Source of the DNA: Siphonodentalium dalli
Taxonomy: Eukaryota; Mollusca; Scaphopoda; Gadilida; Siphonodentaliidae
Direction of reading: 5' to 3'
DNA: 64,000 nucleotides
Assembly: GCA_032622095.1 (NCBI GenBank)
Contig: CP136066.1
Location: forward strand, 192,004,816-192,068,815
Made by a program: the position numbers and the translations under genes. Numbering within the stretch: position 1 is the stretch's first letter; the number at the start of each line of letters is the position of its first letter. The notes under the pieces were generated by a model. The model was not told where the DNA came from. It did no database searches and was given only the letters and a program-made list of their open reading frames with translations. Positions 45,547-57,702 of the stretch are shown in pieces.

Positions 45547-47655
45547 ATGGTGGTGTCACAGGATCAGGACAGAAGCGGGGTATCCGAAAAGAAGCGATAT
45601 AATCAGATTCTGCTCTCCAGTGTTACATCTAGATATATTGTGCGCATGGGATCGTCTGCTCGGTCCCGGATGAAGCACACCTTAGTGGGGAGCTCGGCTA
45701 ATGGTACCGATATAGGAGGTAGCGACTCTGATGTATTGGTCGAACCTACATCCTTTCTAATCGACGAATCTCTCTTAGTTTACCGAGATGATCTCCCGGT
45801 CTACGTCAAAATTCCTACCACCGGACTACCCGATAACGCACCAAACATTCTACGAAGTGATGATGTGTATGTCCGCAGTGTTCCGCTCCGTGAGCATGAT
45901 GTGCGACTTTTCGGGGCGTATTATTCAAACCTTCCAGAGACGAAGGTTGGTCTAACTATGTTAGAACCTGGTTATCCGATAGATATTGTCCCTCAACTCA
46001 GGCTAAGTGATATACCTCGACCAGCTCGACAATTCTCCACAAGAGATCGTTTATGGCCATCTCCGAGAGTAATATCACTGACTATCAACGGTGAATTCCA
46101 CCTGATATCTCGCCCTGCTCCCTGCTCCCCGGATCCAGACCACGACTTTTGCATTTCGTTCGCGAAGGCGGAAGTAATTCTAACCAGATCGATGTCTGCC
46201 AGCCAGTTGAAATGTATAAAAATGCTCAAAAGTATCCGAGGTAGCATTGATCAGAAAGCAAACATTTTAACATCGTATCACATGAAGACCACCTCGTTCT
46301 GGTATTTCGAGCAGGAGAAAATTGATACCGGGATAAGTAATCTGCCGGTTGTGAACATATTGAGGAGGCTGGATATGTATCTGCATGAGAGATGTTTACC
46401 ACATTACTTTGTCCCTACAATGAACCTATTCGCTGGAATCACGCACTCTGATTTATTCGAGGTGCGCAAACGACTGCATCGTTGTTTAGGATTATTCCTC
46501 ATCACGAATGAGCCAAACATAAGCAACGCATATGAAAGTATAGAGCTCGCCCATGGTATATATAAATGGACTACAGCTATGTATGTTCGTCTTCCCGATT
46601 CCGCTTCTGCGGCAGGTTCACGAAGTGGGATATTAGATATTTTACAAGCAGCAGAAGTTTTATATAACTATGCACAGACAAAACAATGCCATGACAGGCA
46701 CGATGATGTCGATGTGGCAATTGGGTCCGTATATAATACTATTGACGTTAACATACATGCTTTGTCTGTCTTGGTAATGAATGCGTTCCCAGCAACTTTG
46801 ATATCAAGTATCAAAATAGATACGATAAAAAAACAACGACAAACTATAAACGCGGAAGCTGGATGGGTGCATTCGAGGGAGATCAATGATTCTGTTCTAG
46901 ACGGTTTACGACAGCAAATGATCATTATAGCTGAAGCGCAATGTGAACCATTGGATGAGTTCTTTTGCGAGGATTTTCTAAACACATTTGATGAAACAGG
47001 AAGTACTAACAAGAGAGAACTGCAAATCCAGAAACCTGAATACATCATGAATAAATGGCTGGCAATCACGGATAAAATCATCAGCAGCCTGAATTCACAT
47101 GCGAACTCGGTCACGGATCAGTTGCTGGTCGGGGTATGGGTAGCTAAGATCTACCCAATCATATCCCCGCATATCCACTATGTGACGTCGACGATCAGAT
47201 CTGACGGCATCAATCGCGTGAGCAGCGATGAACATAATATCGACAAGTTGTTCTGCTTCGATCACGTGACCAGGAAGTTACTATCGACTCTCACCGATGC
47301 TATTAAAGAGTTATCTCCCGTCGTGGATTCTGATGCACACTCATTCATTCCGGCCGAAGTTGATGAAACGCCGGTGATATTGGAAATGTTAGGATTGGCA
47401 TTAGAGGAGCTGTTCATTTCCGTCGAGTATGCCATTGTTCGATATATTCGTTCCCACACAAAAGATGTACATGTGCCATGTGATGACATGGCAGCCAGAC
47501 TTGCACAGCTGCTTCCTCCATCCGGTTTGGAATATCAGTGTTCCGAGGCTCAATCTGTTGTCCAGAAGGTCAAAACACATTTCGAGAATTGGTACGCTTC
47601 TGTTGCGTTGTTCCGTTGCTGGGTGGAATTTATCGGTCACAATACGAAATGTTAA
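45547..47655 (+). CDS. Mab-21 / cGAS-like receptor nucleotidyltransferase, single coding exon
   Basis: 702 residues. The N-terminal nucleotidyltransferase core has VGSSANGT (47-54), then GGSDSDVLV (57-65), whose D60 and D62 fit the metal-binding pair, and a third acid in YPIDIVPQL (D146). The following helical domain has the Mab-21 signature: FCISFAKAEVIL (201-212), KMLKSIR (225-231) and LTSYHMKTTSFWYFE (241-255). cGAS-like receptors use this fold to sense nucleic acid and make cyclic dinucleotides that activate STING. The three acids suggest catalysis is possible, but no zinc-ribbon insertion is seen and ligand and product are unknown. Residues about 340-702 form an additional, mostly helical region I do not recognise. 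No intron interrupts it. Start at the first ATG; an internal Met at residue 34 is an alternative. Confidence 0.85.
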   Translation: MVVSQDQDRSGVSEKKRYNQILLSSVTSRYIVRMGSSARSRMKHTLVGSSANGTDIGGSDSDVLVEPTSFLIDESLLVYRDDLPVYVKIPTTGLPDNAPNILRSDDVYVRSVPLREHDVRLFGAYYSNLPETKVGLTMLEPGYPIDIVPQLRLSDIPRPARQFSTRDRLWPSPRVISLTINGEFHLISRPAPCSPDPDHDFCISFAKAEVILTRSMSASQLKCIKMLKSIRGSIDQKANILTSYHMKTTSFWYFEQEKIDTGISNLPVVNILRRLDMYLHERCLPHYFVPTMNLFAGITHSDLFEVRKRLHRCLGLFLITNEPNISNAYESIELAHGIYKWTTAMYVRLPDSASAAGSRSGILDILQAAEVLYNYAQTKQCHDRHDDVDVAIGSVYNTIDVNIHALSVLVMNAFPATLISSIKIDTIKKQRQTINAEAGWVHSREINDSVLDGLRQQMIIIAEAQCEPLDEFFCEDFLNTFDETGSTNKRELQIQKPEYIMNKWLAITDKIISSLNSHANSVTDQLLVGVWVAKIYPIISPHIHYVTSTIRSDGINRVSSDEHNIDKLFCFDHVTRKLLSTLTDAIKELSPVVDSDAHSFIPAEVDETPVILEMLGLALEELFISVEYAIVRYIRSHTKDVHVPCDDMAARLAQLLPPSGLEYQCSEAQSVVQKVKTHFENWYASVALFRCWVEFIGHNTKC

Positions 47656-50600
47656 AAGCAAACTCAATGTTTCTATTTAGTTATTAACAATTTGAGACGT
47701 CGTGTTCGTGTTATGGTATGCTTTATTGTTTTATTCCACACCCATTGACGTGAGTCACATGTATTCAACGGAATCCCAGCCATTGAATACATATTAGTGT
47801 ATACCTCTAGTGGAAAACAAGAAATATATCCTTGCGCCATCCGCAACTCATTCGATAAAAGAGTCTCGATTAAGATGCGCGTTGTGTTCTGTCTATATAT
47901 GAAACGGGTGACCCAATTGACAATTGAGCTGTCATCGAACAGGATTTAATTAGTTTAACACAGATAGGCTATGCAAATATTGTGGTTTGGGTGGTTGCAA
48001 ACTACTGTATTGTAGAAATTGTAAAATAAAACAAAAACCTTAATATCACTGGCGTTCAGCAGCTCCGATACTTTTGGATCATTTGCGATTTTTGTTTCTA
48101 ATCTATACTGATTTTGTGTTTACTTTAGGCCATTTTTATCACGGAAAACCTACACTATCAAAAGAAAATGGTTACGGCGAGTATTGAATAGTGATGCTTT
48201 TGTTCCCATTTGTTCGAATTTAGTAGATGAATGTTAATTAAACAATCACTCAGATAAGAAAGAAATCTAAACCTATACCCAACAATTAATTCGTAGATAT
48301 AAGTTCGAAATTTGACCAGAAGTCTGATTCAGTTGTGTTCCATTTATGTGATCGATTTATGGGACTTATGGGATACTTTTCTGTATTCCAATCTATCGAA
48401 TTGCCCAATAGTTTTTAACCTTTGAACCATATATGGACACCCAAAGCCAACCCACTTGAACCCATATGTTTCATATACATGCATGTAATAATGCTTAGAA
48501 CAAGGTATATCCATTTCAAAGCGCTATTTATCGTTGTGGCAGAAAATTATATGACATTTATTCAAATGGCAAAAGAGTGTATGATTCTTTGTCTTTAAAT
48601 GTTAATTTCCAGTTAGCCTAGTTAGGGCAATACTTTTATGTTTGGTTAACATGATTTTACATATATTATATTGATTAGGCTATGTTTAAATGTATGGAGA
48701 CATCGTGGGTGGTGAGTGTTACGTTAATTCTGTTCAGGGATCTTGGTGGTTAGATCCTTGATAACACCATAGGATTTATCAATTGTTTTATACTCATCAC
48801 GATATATTTCATAGGATAGAATGTTATAATTGATTGAGAATTATCTGAGTGTTTAATATGTGAGGAATATTTCTATAGTGACCGTTGTGACTTTCAGTTC
48901 TAGTTTTGCCTTCTGCTGTTAGGTTACGTTCACAGTATAGTTTTGCAGGCATTTCATCATTGAAAATCATATGGTGCCATAGTAATATGAACGGAAACAA
49001 TAATGAATATATACTAGCAATCTAACTTTGCCAACGCTACATGTAACGAGATGAGAAGTAAACTTTCTGTAGTTCCACAGGTAGCTGTGATACTGGCATT
49101 TGCCTTCAAATACATGTGTGGTTTATTCTTGCGAGATAATTCCATGCTATTGACAGACACATTTCGATAGCATCACTACAGGTGGAACTACAGTTGTTTT
49201 ACTTATCACGCAGTTACAGATGCATTTCATATGCATGCTTGTTTTCATATGCTGGCACCATATCGTTTTCTACGATCAAATACCTACAAAACCATACCGT
49301 GTAATATGTCGAGTGTATGAACGTACTCTTAGTGGCGAGAGGTCACCTTGGGTCATTTCCTATTGTAATATATATCTATTTTTAATTATCGACTACATGC
49401 TATACATGATATAATATATTTATACTGGGGCATCCAGTGTTTGAAAAATGTTTTGTTTAAACTTCATTTTTTGGTTTAGTTTTTAGACTGTCACATGCAA
49501 TTGAGGTCTTTGATCTGTTCCAAACAATCGCAAACCGATTTTGTCTACAATTTCTTAAAATTGAATTATACCTATCTGTATTTAAAAATGAAACAAACAT
49601 CAGAGCACGTTTTCCGCCTAGAATAGACCTATTGTTCACCGACTAATAGCATCGATATATAGTTATTTACCAGAAATTCAGAGAGTGTGCATGCTATGGT
49701 ATCAATACTTCTCCGTGGTTATTGAATCTGCAGCATGGCATATCACATACATTATAGTTATATATTCGACAACTCATTGTAGGTGGGATCCTAATTCATA
49801 ATAAGGATACATAACATGATTGACATAAGCATTTGTATGAGCCCTCCTTATTTGTGTATTGGATGATGTGTCCGATGGGATTTGCAAGGGACGTAGGTCC
49901 TTTCCTCCAACCCTCTTGATCAGTATCTCGGTGGATATTAGAGATGATCACATTGTCCACCGAGTCCCCATACAAAATCCGGATTCACCCTGGCGCCTAA
50001 GCACTCTCGTGCGTTTACACGACCCATGGACGAATCTGCACGGATTTTGAAGTCAGATTTAGTATGTGTTTTCAGATAATAACACTTGAATATTTGTATT
50101 GTTTACATTTTACTGACATGTGAATCACCATCGAGTATATTTACACCATTAACCACGTTGGCGATTTGGGGATTATCAATCGCGACTGGATTTTGACCTA
50201 TTAACTGAATGTGGAGGTTTTTTTGGAGCGTTTGGTTGGCGAACCCCTGTATAGACAAGCGCATCCGGCTATTCATCAAGTGTTATACTTTATAAGGATC
50301 AAAATGTCCTATCTCCAAAGTTTTCTCTGGTCCTGTCACAAATCGCCATTTTCGTAGCAAAGGTTCTATCTCCAAACACATTTGTCTGTATTGCTCAAAT
50401 ATTAAGTAATGTTCGCAAGTGATAAGTCAAATGAAGAAAGGAATTGGTCATATATACCGACTGACACCATGACCATAAAGCCAGGTGTTCACTCATCTTG
50501 TAGTATCTGGGAACTGTGCCGCAATGTACCCACCCAATTACTATCCTATTTGCATCAAAATGGCGAAACATTTTGGCGAAAAACCACCTACAATAATTAT

Positions 50601-51599
50601 GCTACTTGTGTTCATGGGCATAGCTCATATGATAATTTTCTTAGCCCTACATGTATGTAGAACGATTGCAGGTCATATTGTGCATAGTTGACGAGGAATG
50701 CATTTTGGAATGCAATAATCGACAGACATGGGATTAATGCAGTCGCGCTCCCAGATAGCTCAAAACAAAAACAAATTTTTCACGTACTGCTTTGGTGGGT
50801 GTATCCCATTGCAGATCCATCTTCTGTGCAACGAAATGTTCTTATTAAAGCTGTTATCGCTTCATTTGTTTACTCTGCTAACAACACATTGAATACCACA
50901 GTATATATATGAACACCTCTGAATGGCGACAAATACTATGAATACATTTTATTGCAGATAAACATATTCTAGCCGTTTTTTTTGGTTTTTTAAATAATTT
51001 TTTTTACTTATATTCTCCACTGTTACTTCGTCCCATTATGTAGGTTGGCGTTAAATGCCAAAATGCATCTGTGTTATGCTCACTATCATGATCCTGGCAG
51101 TATAATTACACTGAAATTTAGCAACTTTGTATTATGCGCATAGCTTCTGACCTTGTATTAACATATTATATGTAAGATTATTATTGTTTATATTTGTATT
51201 ATATGTACTCTCAGTTTCTATGTAGTAATAATTAAAGTATATATCTCGCTCATACGTGTTCTACATCAGACAACGTCCAGAAAGATCCAATAAACTCACT
51301 AGTGGAAGCTTCTGGTGGGTAGCTGTCGACTACTAAATAATGCAGTTTTACGAGGTTTCGTGTTGTTAGGCTCCAGAATGTTCGAAATATCACCTTTGAT
51401 AAAGAGCGCATTGTGTTTATCGGTGCCAATTAACGGTGAACCTTAAACAACGTTTTTGAATAAAAGCTTTTAAAGCTCATTCTGTTAACATTATTTGGAT
51501 GTTCCTGTTGCGTAGAGCATGATGATACATACTGTATAACAAACAAAAACTATTGATTACCATTGATTTTCTGGTTTTATCAACCTGATAACATATAAA
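47656..51599. other. Non-coding stretch after the Mab-21-like gene
   Basis: AATAAA-type signals occur at about 48022 but no 3' end is certain. Short open frames at 49859-50050, 50485-50691 and 50688-50912 have no family match. Mostly AT-rich, unique-looking sequence. Confidence 0.4.
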
Positions 51600-52030
51600 A
51601 ATGTCTTATGCAATGTTAACGTGATTGGTGTCAAATTTGATGGGGTATCTTTAAACCGAGAAAGAACAAAGGGCATAAACAAACCGAATTGGATAGAAAT
51701 ATATCTAGCCAAATGACTTGAATATTTCAAATAAATACGCATTTTGTAGATCAATCAGACTATACATATATATGTCGGTAGACAATAATAAAGTTTTTGT
51801 CACTATTATAAGATTTAGTACCAGAAATCACCGACTACTAGTCAAAACTGGCTCACGGACAGATACCCCATATAGTGAAAGATTATGTACTTTGTGTGAA
51901 GATGCTTTAGAGGATGAATTTCATTTAATACTAGTTTTCCATGCCTGAATCAACTGAGAGTTAAATATTTGAAACCCTATTACTGCAAGTATATATTGAA
52001 ATATTGACCGAATACATTTGAAACTAGCTG
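51600..52030 (+). pseudogene. LINE 3' end fragment
   Basis: The frame around 51800-51945 reads RFSTRNHRLLVKTG, then ERLCTLCEDALEDEFHLIL, which matches the terminal Cys/His segment of CR1/Jockey-like LINEs. This is the same part as CICVEDAFHYVFEC at 43.2 kb, but the sequence differs, so it is another family or an older copy. No catalytic domain remains. Confidence 0.65.
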
Positions 52031-52361
52031 AATTGTGCACTGAAAAAAAAAACTTAGTCATAGCCTTAGTCAACCCGTAACTTAGTTATTTTTGACTAAC
52101 GTAGCCAAAAGTAACTAAGTGTGACCTTAGTCACACCTTAGTTACTAAGGTTAATATTTTCTTGATTAAGTCATGCCGTCAAAACTCAATAGTATACTTA
52201 TCGGCGACATATTATATACGACAATGACTCCATACAGTATGACTGAATCTTACTCTGCTGACATTTAATATGTATATAATATCGCATCCATCCTGTGTTA
52301 ATCGGGTCGGTACGTCTATGGACGAGTACGTAAATTTAACGTAAATTATTGTCACGCGGGT

Positions 52362-52668
52362 GGCGATTATCGCAATACGATAGGGGAACACCGTGTGCGT
52401 AACGTAACCATCACAAGTATAACGTACTATGGTAACAACATATCGCCAAATTCATGCTTCAAACATTTTAAACATGTCATCTTCGGCTTCTTTTATTTTA
52501 TTTTATGAAAATGAATAATAAATGGGGTGATAAATATGTATATAACGACAAATAGAATCAAATTAGCCATTTTCCCGTGAAACTTAGGACAGGCAATCCA
52601 GGTACAAAAATTGGTGAAATATGAGTACGAACGTCAAAGTGTTCCCCTATCGTATTGCGATAATCGCC
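52362..52668. repeat. Exact 30-bp inverted repeat pair
   Basis: 52362-52391 (starting GGCGATTATCGCAATACGAT) is repeated exactly in reverse at 52639-52668, separated by about 247 bases. The similarity continues outward a few bases (GGGT/ACCC). It likely marks the ends of a small inverted-repeat transposon of about 320 bases, or a relic of one. Confidence 0.85.
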
Positions 52669-54020
52669 AACCCATTATTTTTCTGACATTTTTAATTCGG
52701 AAAAATCACTAACATCGGAGTGATTTAGACGTGATATTGGCGTCGAAAGAACTAAAAGAGACGACATATTACATAAATAACAACCATGGCGTATTTGGAG
52801 AGCGGATAAAACCAGGATAAAAGAGAAGTTAGGAAAATAATCTGCGAAACCGTTAATCGTGTATTGACAGTTGTTGAACTAATTTATTAATATTATTCAG
52901 CTGCTTTCAACAAGTGGACAATTTGTCAATAATAGCTTGAATCTTTATTCTACATGTGAAAGAACGGCGGCTGAAATATTTGCTGCCAAAATTAGATTTG
53001 TGCCTGATGACTCCTTCAACAGTTCAAGGTTACATGTACCGTACACAATACTGCACAGTACATAACGTGTGGTGAACGTTTTTCGCTGTGGCATTGTGGA
53101 CGACTACCCCAAGTTGAAGTTCATTCCGGCTTGGTTTGGTGATCGAGACTGTTACTTGTTCGATTGCGGACAGTTGTTAAAAGACGGTCTGATTTCGGTG
53201 AACTCCTTTGATAACCGCACAAGTTTAAATTCTGCGAAAAAAGGCTTATTAATCATCGACAATTTCCACTAAATTCATCGAGAGCAGTGATGCATGCCAA
53301 TTAATCGATGAATCATGACATGATCTATTCAATCGAATCAAAGGTCTGACTTCATTCAGATGAACACAAGGATGAAGCTTCGATGTCAAGCAATAGTGAC
53401 AATAATAACAACGACTCAACGAGCAGCTATTAATATTAGAATTTAGAATGGTGAAAATGCAGTTGACAGTACGGTATTTGTTCAGAATCTGATTCTTTCC
53501 GAGCACATTGACATGCATGTACAATTACAAGAGAGGATATGCGGCGTGCGCACCAGTGTAATTCACATAGCTCCAACGTCAAAAAAACAATGAAACTGAT
53601 GCCGTGTAGTGATGGATAATCTTATCAAACTATCTTCGGCTGATTCACTGATATTTCATGGAACATTGTCGCCAAGTCATTGCGCACAGTTACATGTTTA
53701 TTGGATCTGCTGTTGTCCTGAAGGGACCAATCCCAAATACCGGTAGCTGTTGTTGATATATACAGTAGTACAGTACCAGTCAAAAGAAGTGGTGTATTAA
53801 GCATGCTATTTTGGCAAGTGGAAACACTTATAAGCATGTCGCTTGTGATATTATTGCAATATTTTGCGCTTAATATGGTGACACTTTGCGCTCAAAATTG
53901 TGACATTTAAATCAAATGTTGCAAGGTTTGTTTCCGCGATTCACTCAAAATGTGACCGCAACAAAGCGTTCATAATTGCATGCATTTCTGAAAACACATT
54001 CATTTGTTAAATAGAGGTAT
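52669..54020. other. Non-coding stretch
   Basis: Includes a 67-codon plus-strand frame (53069-53272) with protein-like composition (NVFRCGIVDDYPKLKFIPAW) but no recognised family and no clear splice sites. No transposase motif. Confidence 0.35.
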
Positions 54021-54175
54021 TCACCAAGTGCTATGACTGTGTGGATATGCACGCTTGTATCAAGCCAAGGCGGTGTTCCTGAAATTATTGTGACGAGCCT
54101 GAAGGCAAGTCACGATGTGTGTCGGAAACCCCACCGTGGCTTGATACAAGCGCTCAGTTCCACACATAGTGGTGA
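54021..54175. repeat. 155-bp imperfect palindrome
   Basis: Arms centred on CGCTTGTATCAAGCCA (left, about 54051) and GGCTTGATACAAGCG (right, ending about 54153). The tip carries GTGAC-GTCAC and GCCT-AGGC pairings around GAA. It looks like a small fold-back element. Confidence 0.85.
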
Positions 54176-54636
54176 AGAATTGAAGATATTTATCATATAA
54201 TTTTTCTTCTAAAAAAACTCTTCATTTCCTCCGATTTAATCTTCTATGTTGGTCGTTCGTTATCATTTTAATGTAAGCATAAATTTCTGTTTCAATTTGA
54301 AACAATTATCGACTGGTCAGATATTGAATGTATATTCAATGCATACTAGTATTCTGTGATGAATAATTTTCTTTCAAGATAAAACATTGTTTATATTGTC
54401 TAATTGTTTCAATAGTTAATTTATGTTGATACCTGTAAGTCATTATTTTCAGTTATTTTAATCTGCAGTTGCGATGTTCAGCTGAGGCTGCAGGGCTATG
54501 ATACCCCCAATAATTAGGCCCAATTAAATGTACTATCTGGATACAGTGATGACTTAGTCAAGCCTTAGTCATTTCTGACTAGTAAATAGTATGCACAGAA
54601 ATTCATATACAGCTGTTTACAGTGAATTTCCCCCCG

Positions 54637-54950
54637 CACTGAAAAAAAAAACTTAGTCAAAAGTAACTAAGTTACCTTAGTCAGAACCCCCGTCTCAAAA
54701 CTAACTAACTTAGCTTAGTCAGAAATGACTAAGGTTGCCCTTAGTCATTTCCGACTAAGGCCTTAGTCATTTCTGACTAAGGGCTTATTTATTTCTGACT
54801 AAGGCCTTAGTCAGAAATGACTAAGGCCTTAGTCAGAAATGACTAAGGGCAACCTTAGTCATTTCTGACTAAGCTAAGTTAGTTAGTTTTGAGACGGGGG
54901 TTCTGACTAAGGTAACTTAGTTACTTTTAACTAAGTTTTTTTTTTCAGTG
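54637..54950. mobile_element. 314-bp near-perfect palindromic element of CTTAGTCA modules
   Basis: Begins CACTGAAAAAAAAAACTTAG and ends with its reverse complement. Arms of about 155 bases pair along nearly their full length around 54795. The interior is made of alternating CTTAGTCA and TGACTAAG modules separated by TTTC or GAAA, so it is both a palindrome and a nested inverted-repeat array. No coding capacity. Fits a fold-back MITE; superfamily not assigned. Confidence 0.9.
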
Positions 54951-55269
54951 TGTAATAGTAGCAATCGACGAACATTGGTAAATCTCGCGTTCAATATTAA
55001 AAAGCTCAAACTATGTCTAACTCCTGAATGGTGTAGTTCAAAGTTAGCATACAGAGCGGAGCCATGCAGTGCGCAATGCATACATACGTCATATTTGCTC
55101 TAAATTTCAACATTCGTCTTTGTTATATTTTCCAAAGTAATCGGCAGTCTATATATTGGACAAGTGAGCTCTCCCTATAACTCATACTTCAAAAACCGGA
55201 TATCGAACAGATTCGTTTCAACATTTAACATTTTGTCGTTCAAATTTCACAACCTCGAAAAATGCGAAG

Positions 55270-55500
55270 AGTTAATTCACGTGAACAGTCCTATTTATAT
55301 GGGGACGGTGATCACGGTAGTCATGGTGAGCTAACAAAAAACGATACATATACCATTTGCTACGTTTGGTTGAGAACAACTTGCTTCTATTTTCGAGCAA
55401 TTTCCTCTAAATTTATGTTTGTCATTTACATGATACGAAGAATCTACTGGTGAGGTTTGAAGATGCCAACATGGCACATTCTTTAGGTCGGCACCAAAAT
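55270..55500. repeat. Diverged copy of the 15.9-kb repeat family
   Basis: Carries GAGCAATTTCCTCTAAATTT, ACATGATACGAAGAATCTAC and TTTGAAGATGCCAACATGG phrases in the same order as units at 15840-16430. Confidence 0.45.
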
Positions 55501-55849
55501 TGTCAAAAAACAACATTGCCAATAGCAATTTAACCATATAGAACGCTTTGTTACTTTTTAAAGCTGTGTTAATTTAGTGAATCACCAACTTGATCAGTGA
55601 GTATTCAGGCATTCGAATCTGGAAGAATGTGACGACCACTGATCTACTCTTGCCGAGAATTCCAACTATGTCGATTATACCATTTAAATGAGAGTGTCAA
55701 TGCCACTGTAGCTCAACTTGGGAAGCAGTGTGTCTTTTGATAGGCAATGAATAGAATGATAAAGAAGAATGAGAGCCAAACAAATTACAGCAAAGGTCTT
55801 GTGTTGTGTAGATGAAATTATTTTCATTTCAAACATTTCACCAATAAAT

Positions 55850-56935
55850 GTGGGCTGCAGGGTGTGCGGATGGATCCAAATTTGAAATCCAAGATATTTT
55901 ATAACGAATTTCAGAAATAATGGATGGATCCAATCTAGAAGTCACCCCGAAGATTCAATTGAAGTTTGGTGACAATTGGACGAGGGCTGTGGCTATAGGG
56001 TGTGCCGAAGTATTTAGCCATACAAAGAGTAAAATCCAAGATGACTGGTGGCGGGCCATGTTTTTCAACGAAATTCGTTCACCAAAATGATTCGTATGAA
56101 GTTTGGTGACAGTCTGACGAGGGATGTGGTATGTAGGGTGTGCCAACAGATTTAGTCACGAACAGAGTAAAATCCAAGATTACTACCAACGTCCATGTTT
56201 TTCATAGAAAATAGATCATTCATATTTGGTAGCTCTTATCCTAATCGTACCTGTAGATTTACAAAACATTTCTTCGATATATGCGGGCTGCAGGGTTTGC
56301 CGATGTATTCAAATTTGAAATCCAAGATGGCTGCTGGTAACCATGTTTTAAACTAGTTTTTCAGAAGTAATCGATGGCTCCCATATAAACGTCACATCAA
56401 GATCCGTATGGAGTTTGGTCATGATCGGATGATGGATGTGGCATGTAGAGTGCCAAAGGATTTAGTCAAGCAAAGATTAAAATCCAAGATGACAGCTGGC
56501 GGCCATGTTTTTTGTCGAATTTTGGAAATAATCGTTTTCCCCGAAGACCCACATGACGTTTAGTTGTGATCAGATGAGGGATATGGTCTGTGGGTGAGCC
56601 AAAGTTTTTAGTATGTAAAATTCAAGATGGCTGCTGGCGGCCATGTTCTTCATCGAAAATCGCTATAATTCGTTAGTTCCCATCTAGAGGTGATGTTAAA
56701 AACATTTCTCCAATAACTATGGACTGCATGGTGTGCCGATCGATTCAAATTTGATATCCAAAATGGCTGCCGAGTCGATTTGTTAACGAATTTCGGGGGG
56801 GGGGGGTCGATATCTACCCTCGGGATGTCACCCCGAAGATCAATATGAAGTTTGGTGATGTTAAGATGAGGGATGCGGCTTGTATGATGAGCCAAATGAA
56901 ATTGTTGACGGACGGACGCACGGATGCGGGACGAA
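55850..56935. repeat. Tandem repeat, about 200-bp unit with CCAAGATGGC motifs
   Basis: About five diverged units. Each has TCCAAGATGGCTGCTGGCGG or a variant followed by CCATGTTTTTC, then a GAAGTTTGGTGAC stretch and GATGAGGGATGTGG, then GGGTGTGCC. A poly-G tract lies at about 56797-56806. Copies of TCCAAGATGxC sit near 56035, 56172, 56322, 56491 and 56624. Confidence 0.85.
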
Positions 56936-57699
56936 TTAATCGCGATAAACACAACTAATAAACACTAACTAAGAGAAATCGGTAGTCTTAGGCACATTTA
57001 TTGCAATTTCGATTGAGAATGCTCAAGATGAATGACACAGCATGTCCTGATGTCTACGAATACAAAATAGAACGCGCGTGAGCTTAACATATCAAATCGA
57101 GACAACTGAGGACATGCGTCGTTCAGTGACCGTAAGTGCCAAATTACAAAAACGAAGATGCAAGCATCATAGCTCGTGTAACATTCCATAATAACTGATT
57201 TAACGCCGCGACACGTGGTTTTATTCATGTGAACGGACGCGTCTACATATTACATAATAAATCATTTCAGTAACACTTCCAGGAATAGATCAGAAAGGCT
57301 ATTAAGTTACTTCGTGTTCATGTTTTGTTTATGTATACCGGTACTGTTGTATACAAAAAAACTTTGTGCCAATACGGGTACATATAACTCTTAAGATGAT
57401 CAAAACGGTTTGATTATTTAATTACAACAAAGTCAATAGCATTCAATCGTCGGCATCTGGTTTCTTCCTAGTTGTGTTTGTCTTCCTGTCGTCTGCTCGG
57501 GTTAGGGTCTCCTTGCGTCCTCATAAGTTGGGCGTGTCTGCTTGTCTTCTTCGTGGTTGAGTTCCGGTTGAGTTCGTTGGCCTGTCGTCTGCGTGGATAC
57601 CCTCAGGAGGTGTTCCTCGTCCTGTCGTCTGCTCTTCTTCTCCACCGGCGCATCAGTGGGGTGTTGTTAGAAATACAAGATCATAATGTTTACCTTGCA
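56936..57699. other. Non-coding stretch
   Basis: The last 200 bases are GC-richer with repeated CCTGTCGTCTGC phrases (about 57486, 57580, 57621), giving a short minisatellite-like series. No gene recognised. Confidence 0.4.
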
Positions 57700-57702
57700 T
57701 TC

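Larger units (their letters stand above)
52038..54950. mobile_element. Possible 2.9-kb element bounded by CACTGAAAAAAAAAACTTAG ends
   Basis: The left end at 52038 reads CACTG followed by an A-run and CTTAGTCA, and the right end at 54950 is its reverse complement. Both ends have CTTAGTCA-rich subterminal repeats (52053-52160 and 54540-54950). This could be one long terminal-inverted-repeat element or two independent members of one family; the matching target duplication that would decide is not visible. Confidence 0.4.

Noticed and set aside
45993-47667. Minus-strand frames opposite the cGAS-like gene
   Set aside because: Antisense shadows of a well-supported coding exon.
50560-50671. Small frame starting MAKHFGEKPP with a hydrophobic, membrane-like segment and a possible donor
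   Set aside because: One short frame in AT-rich sequence with a weak donor and no following exon found; could be chance.
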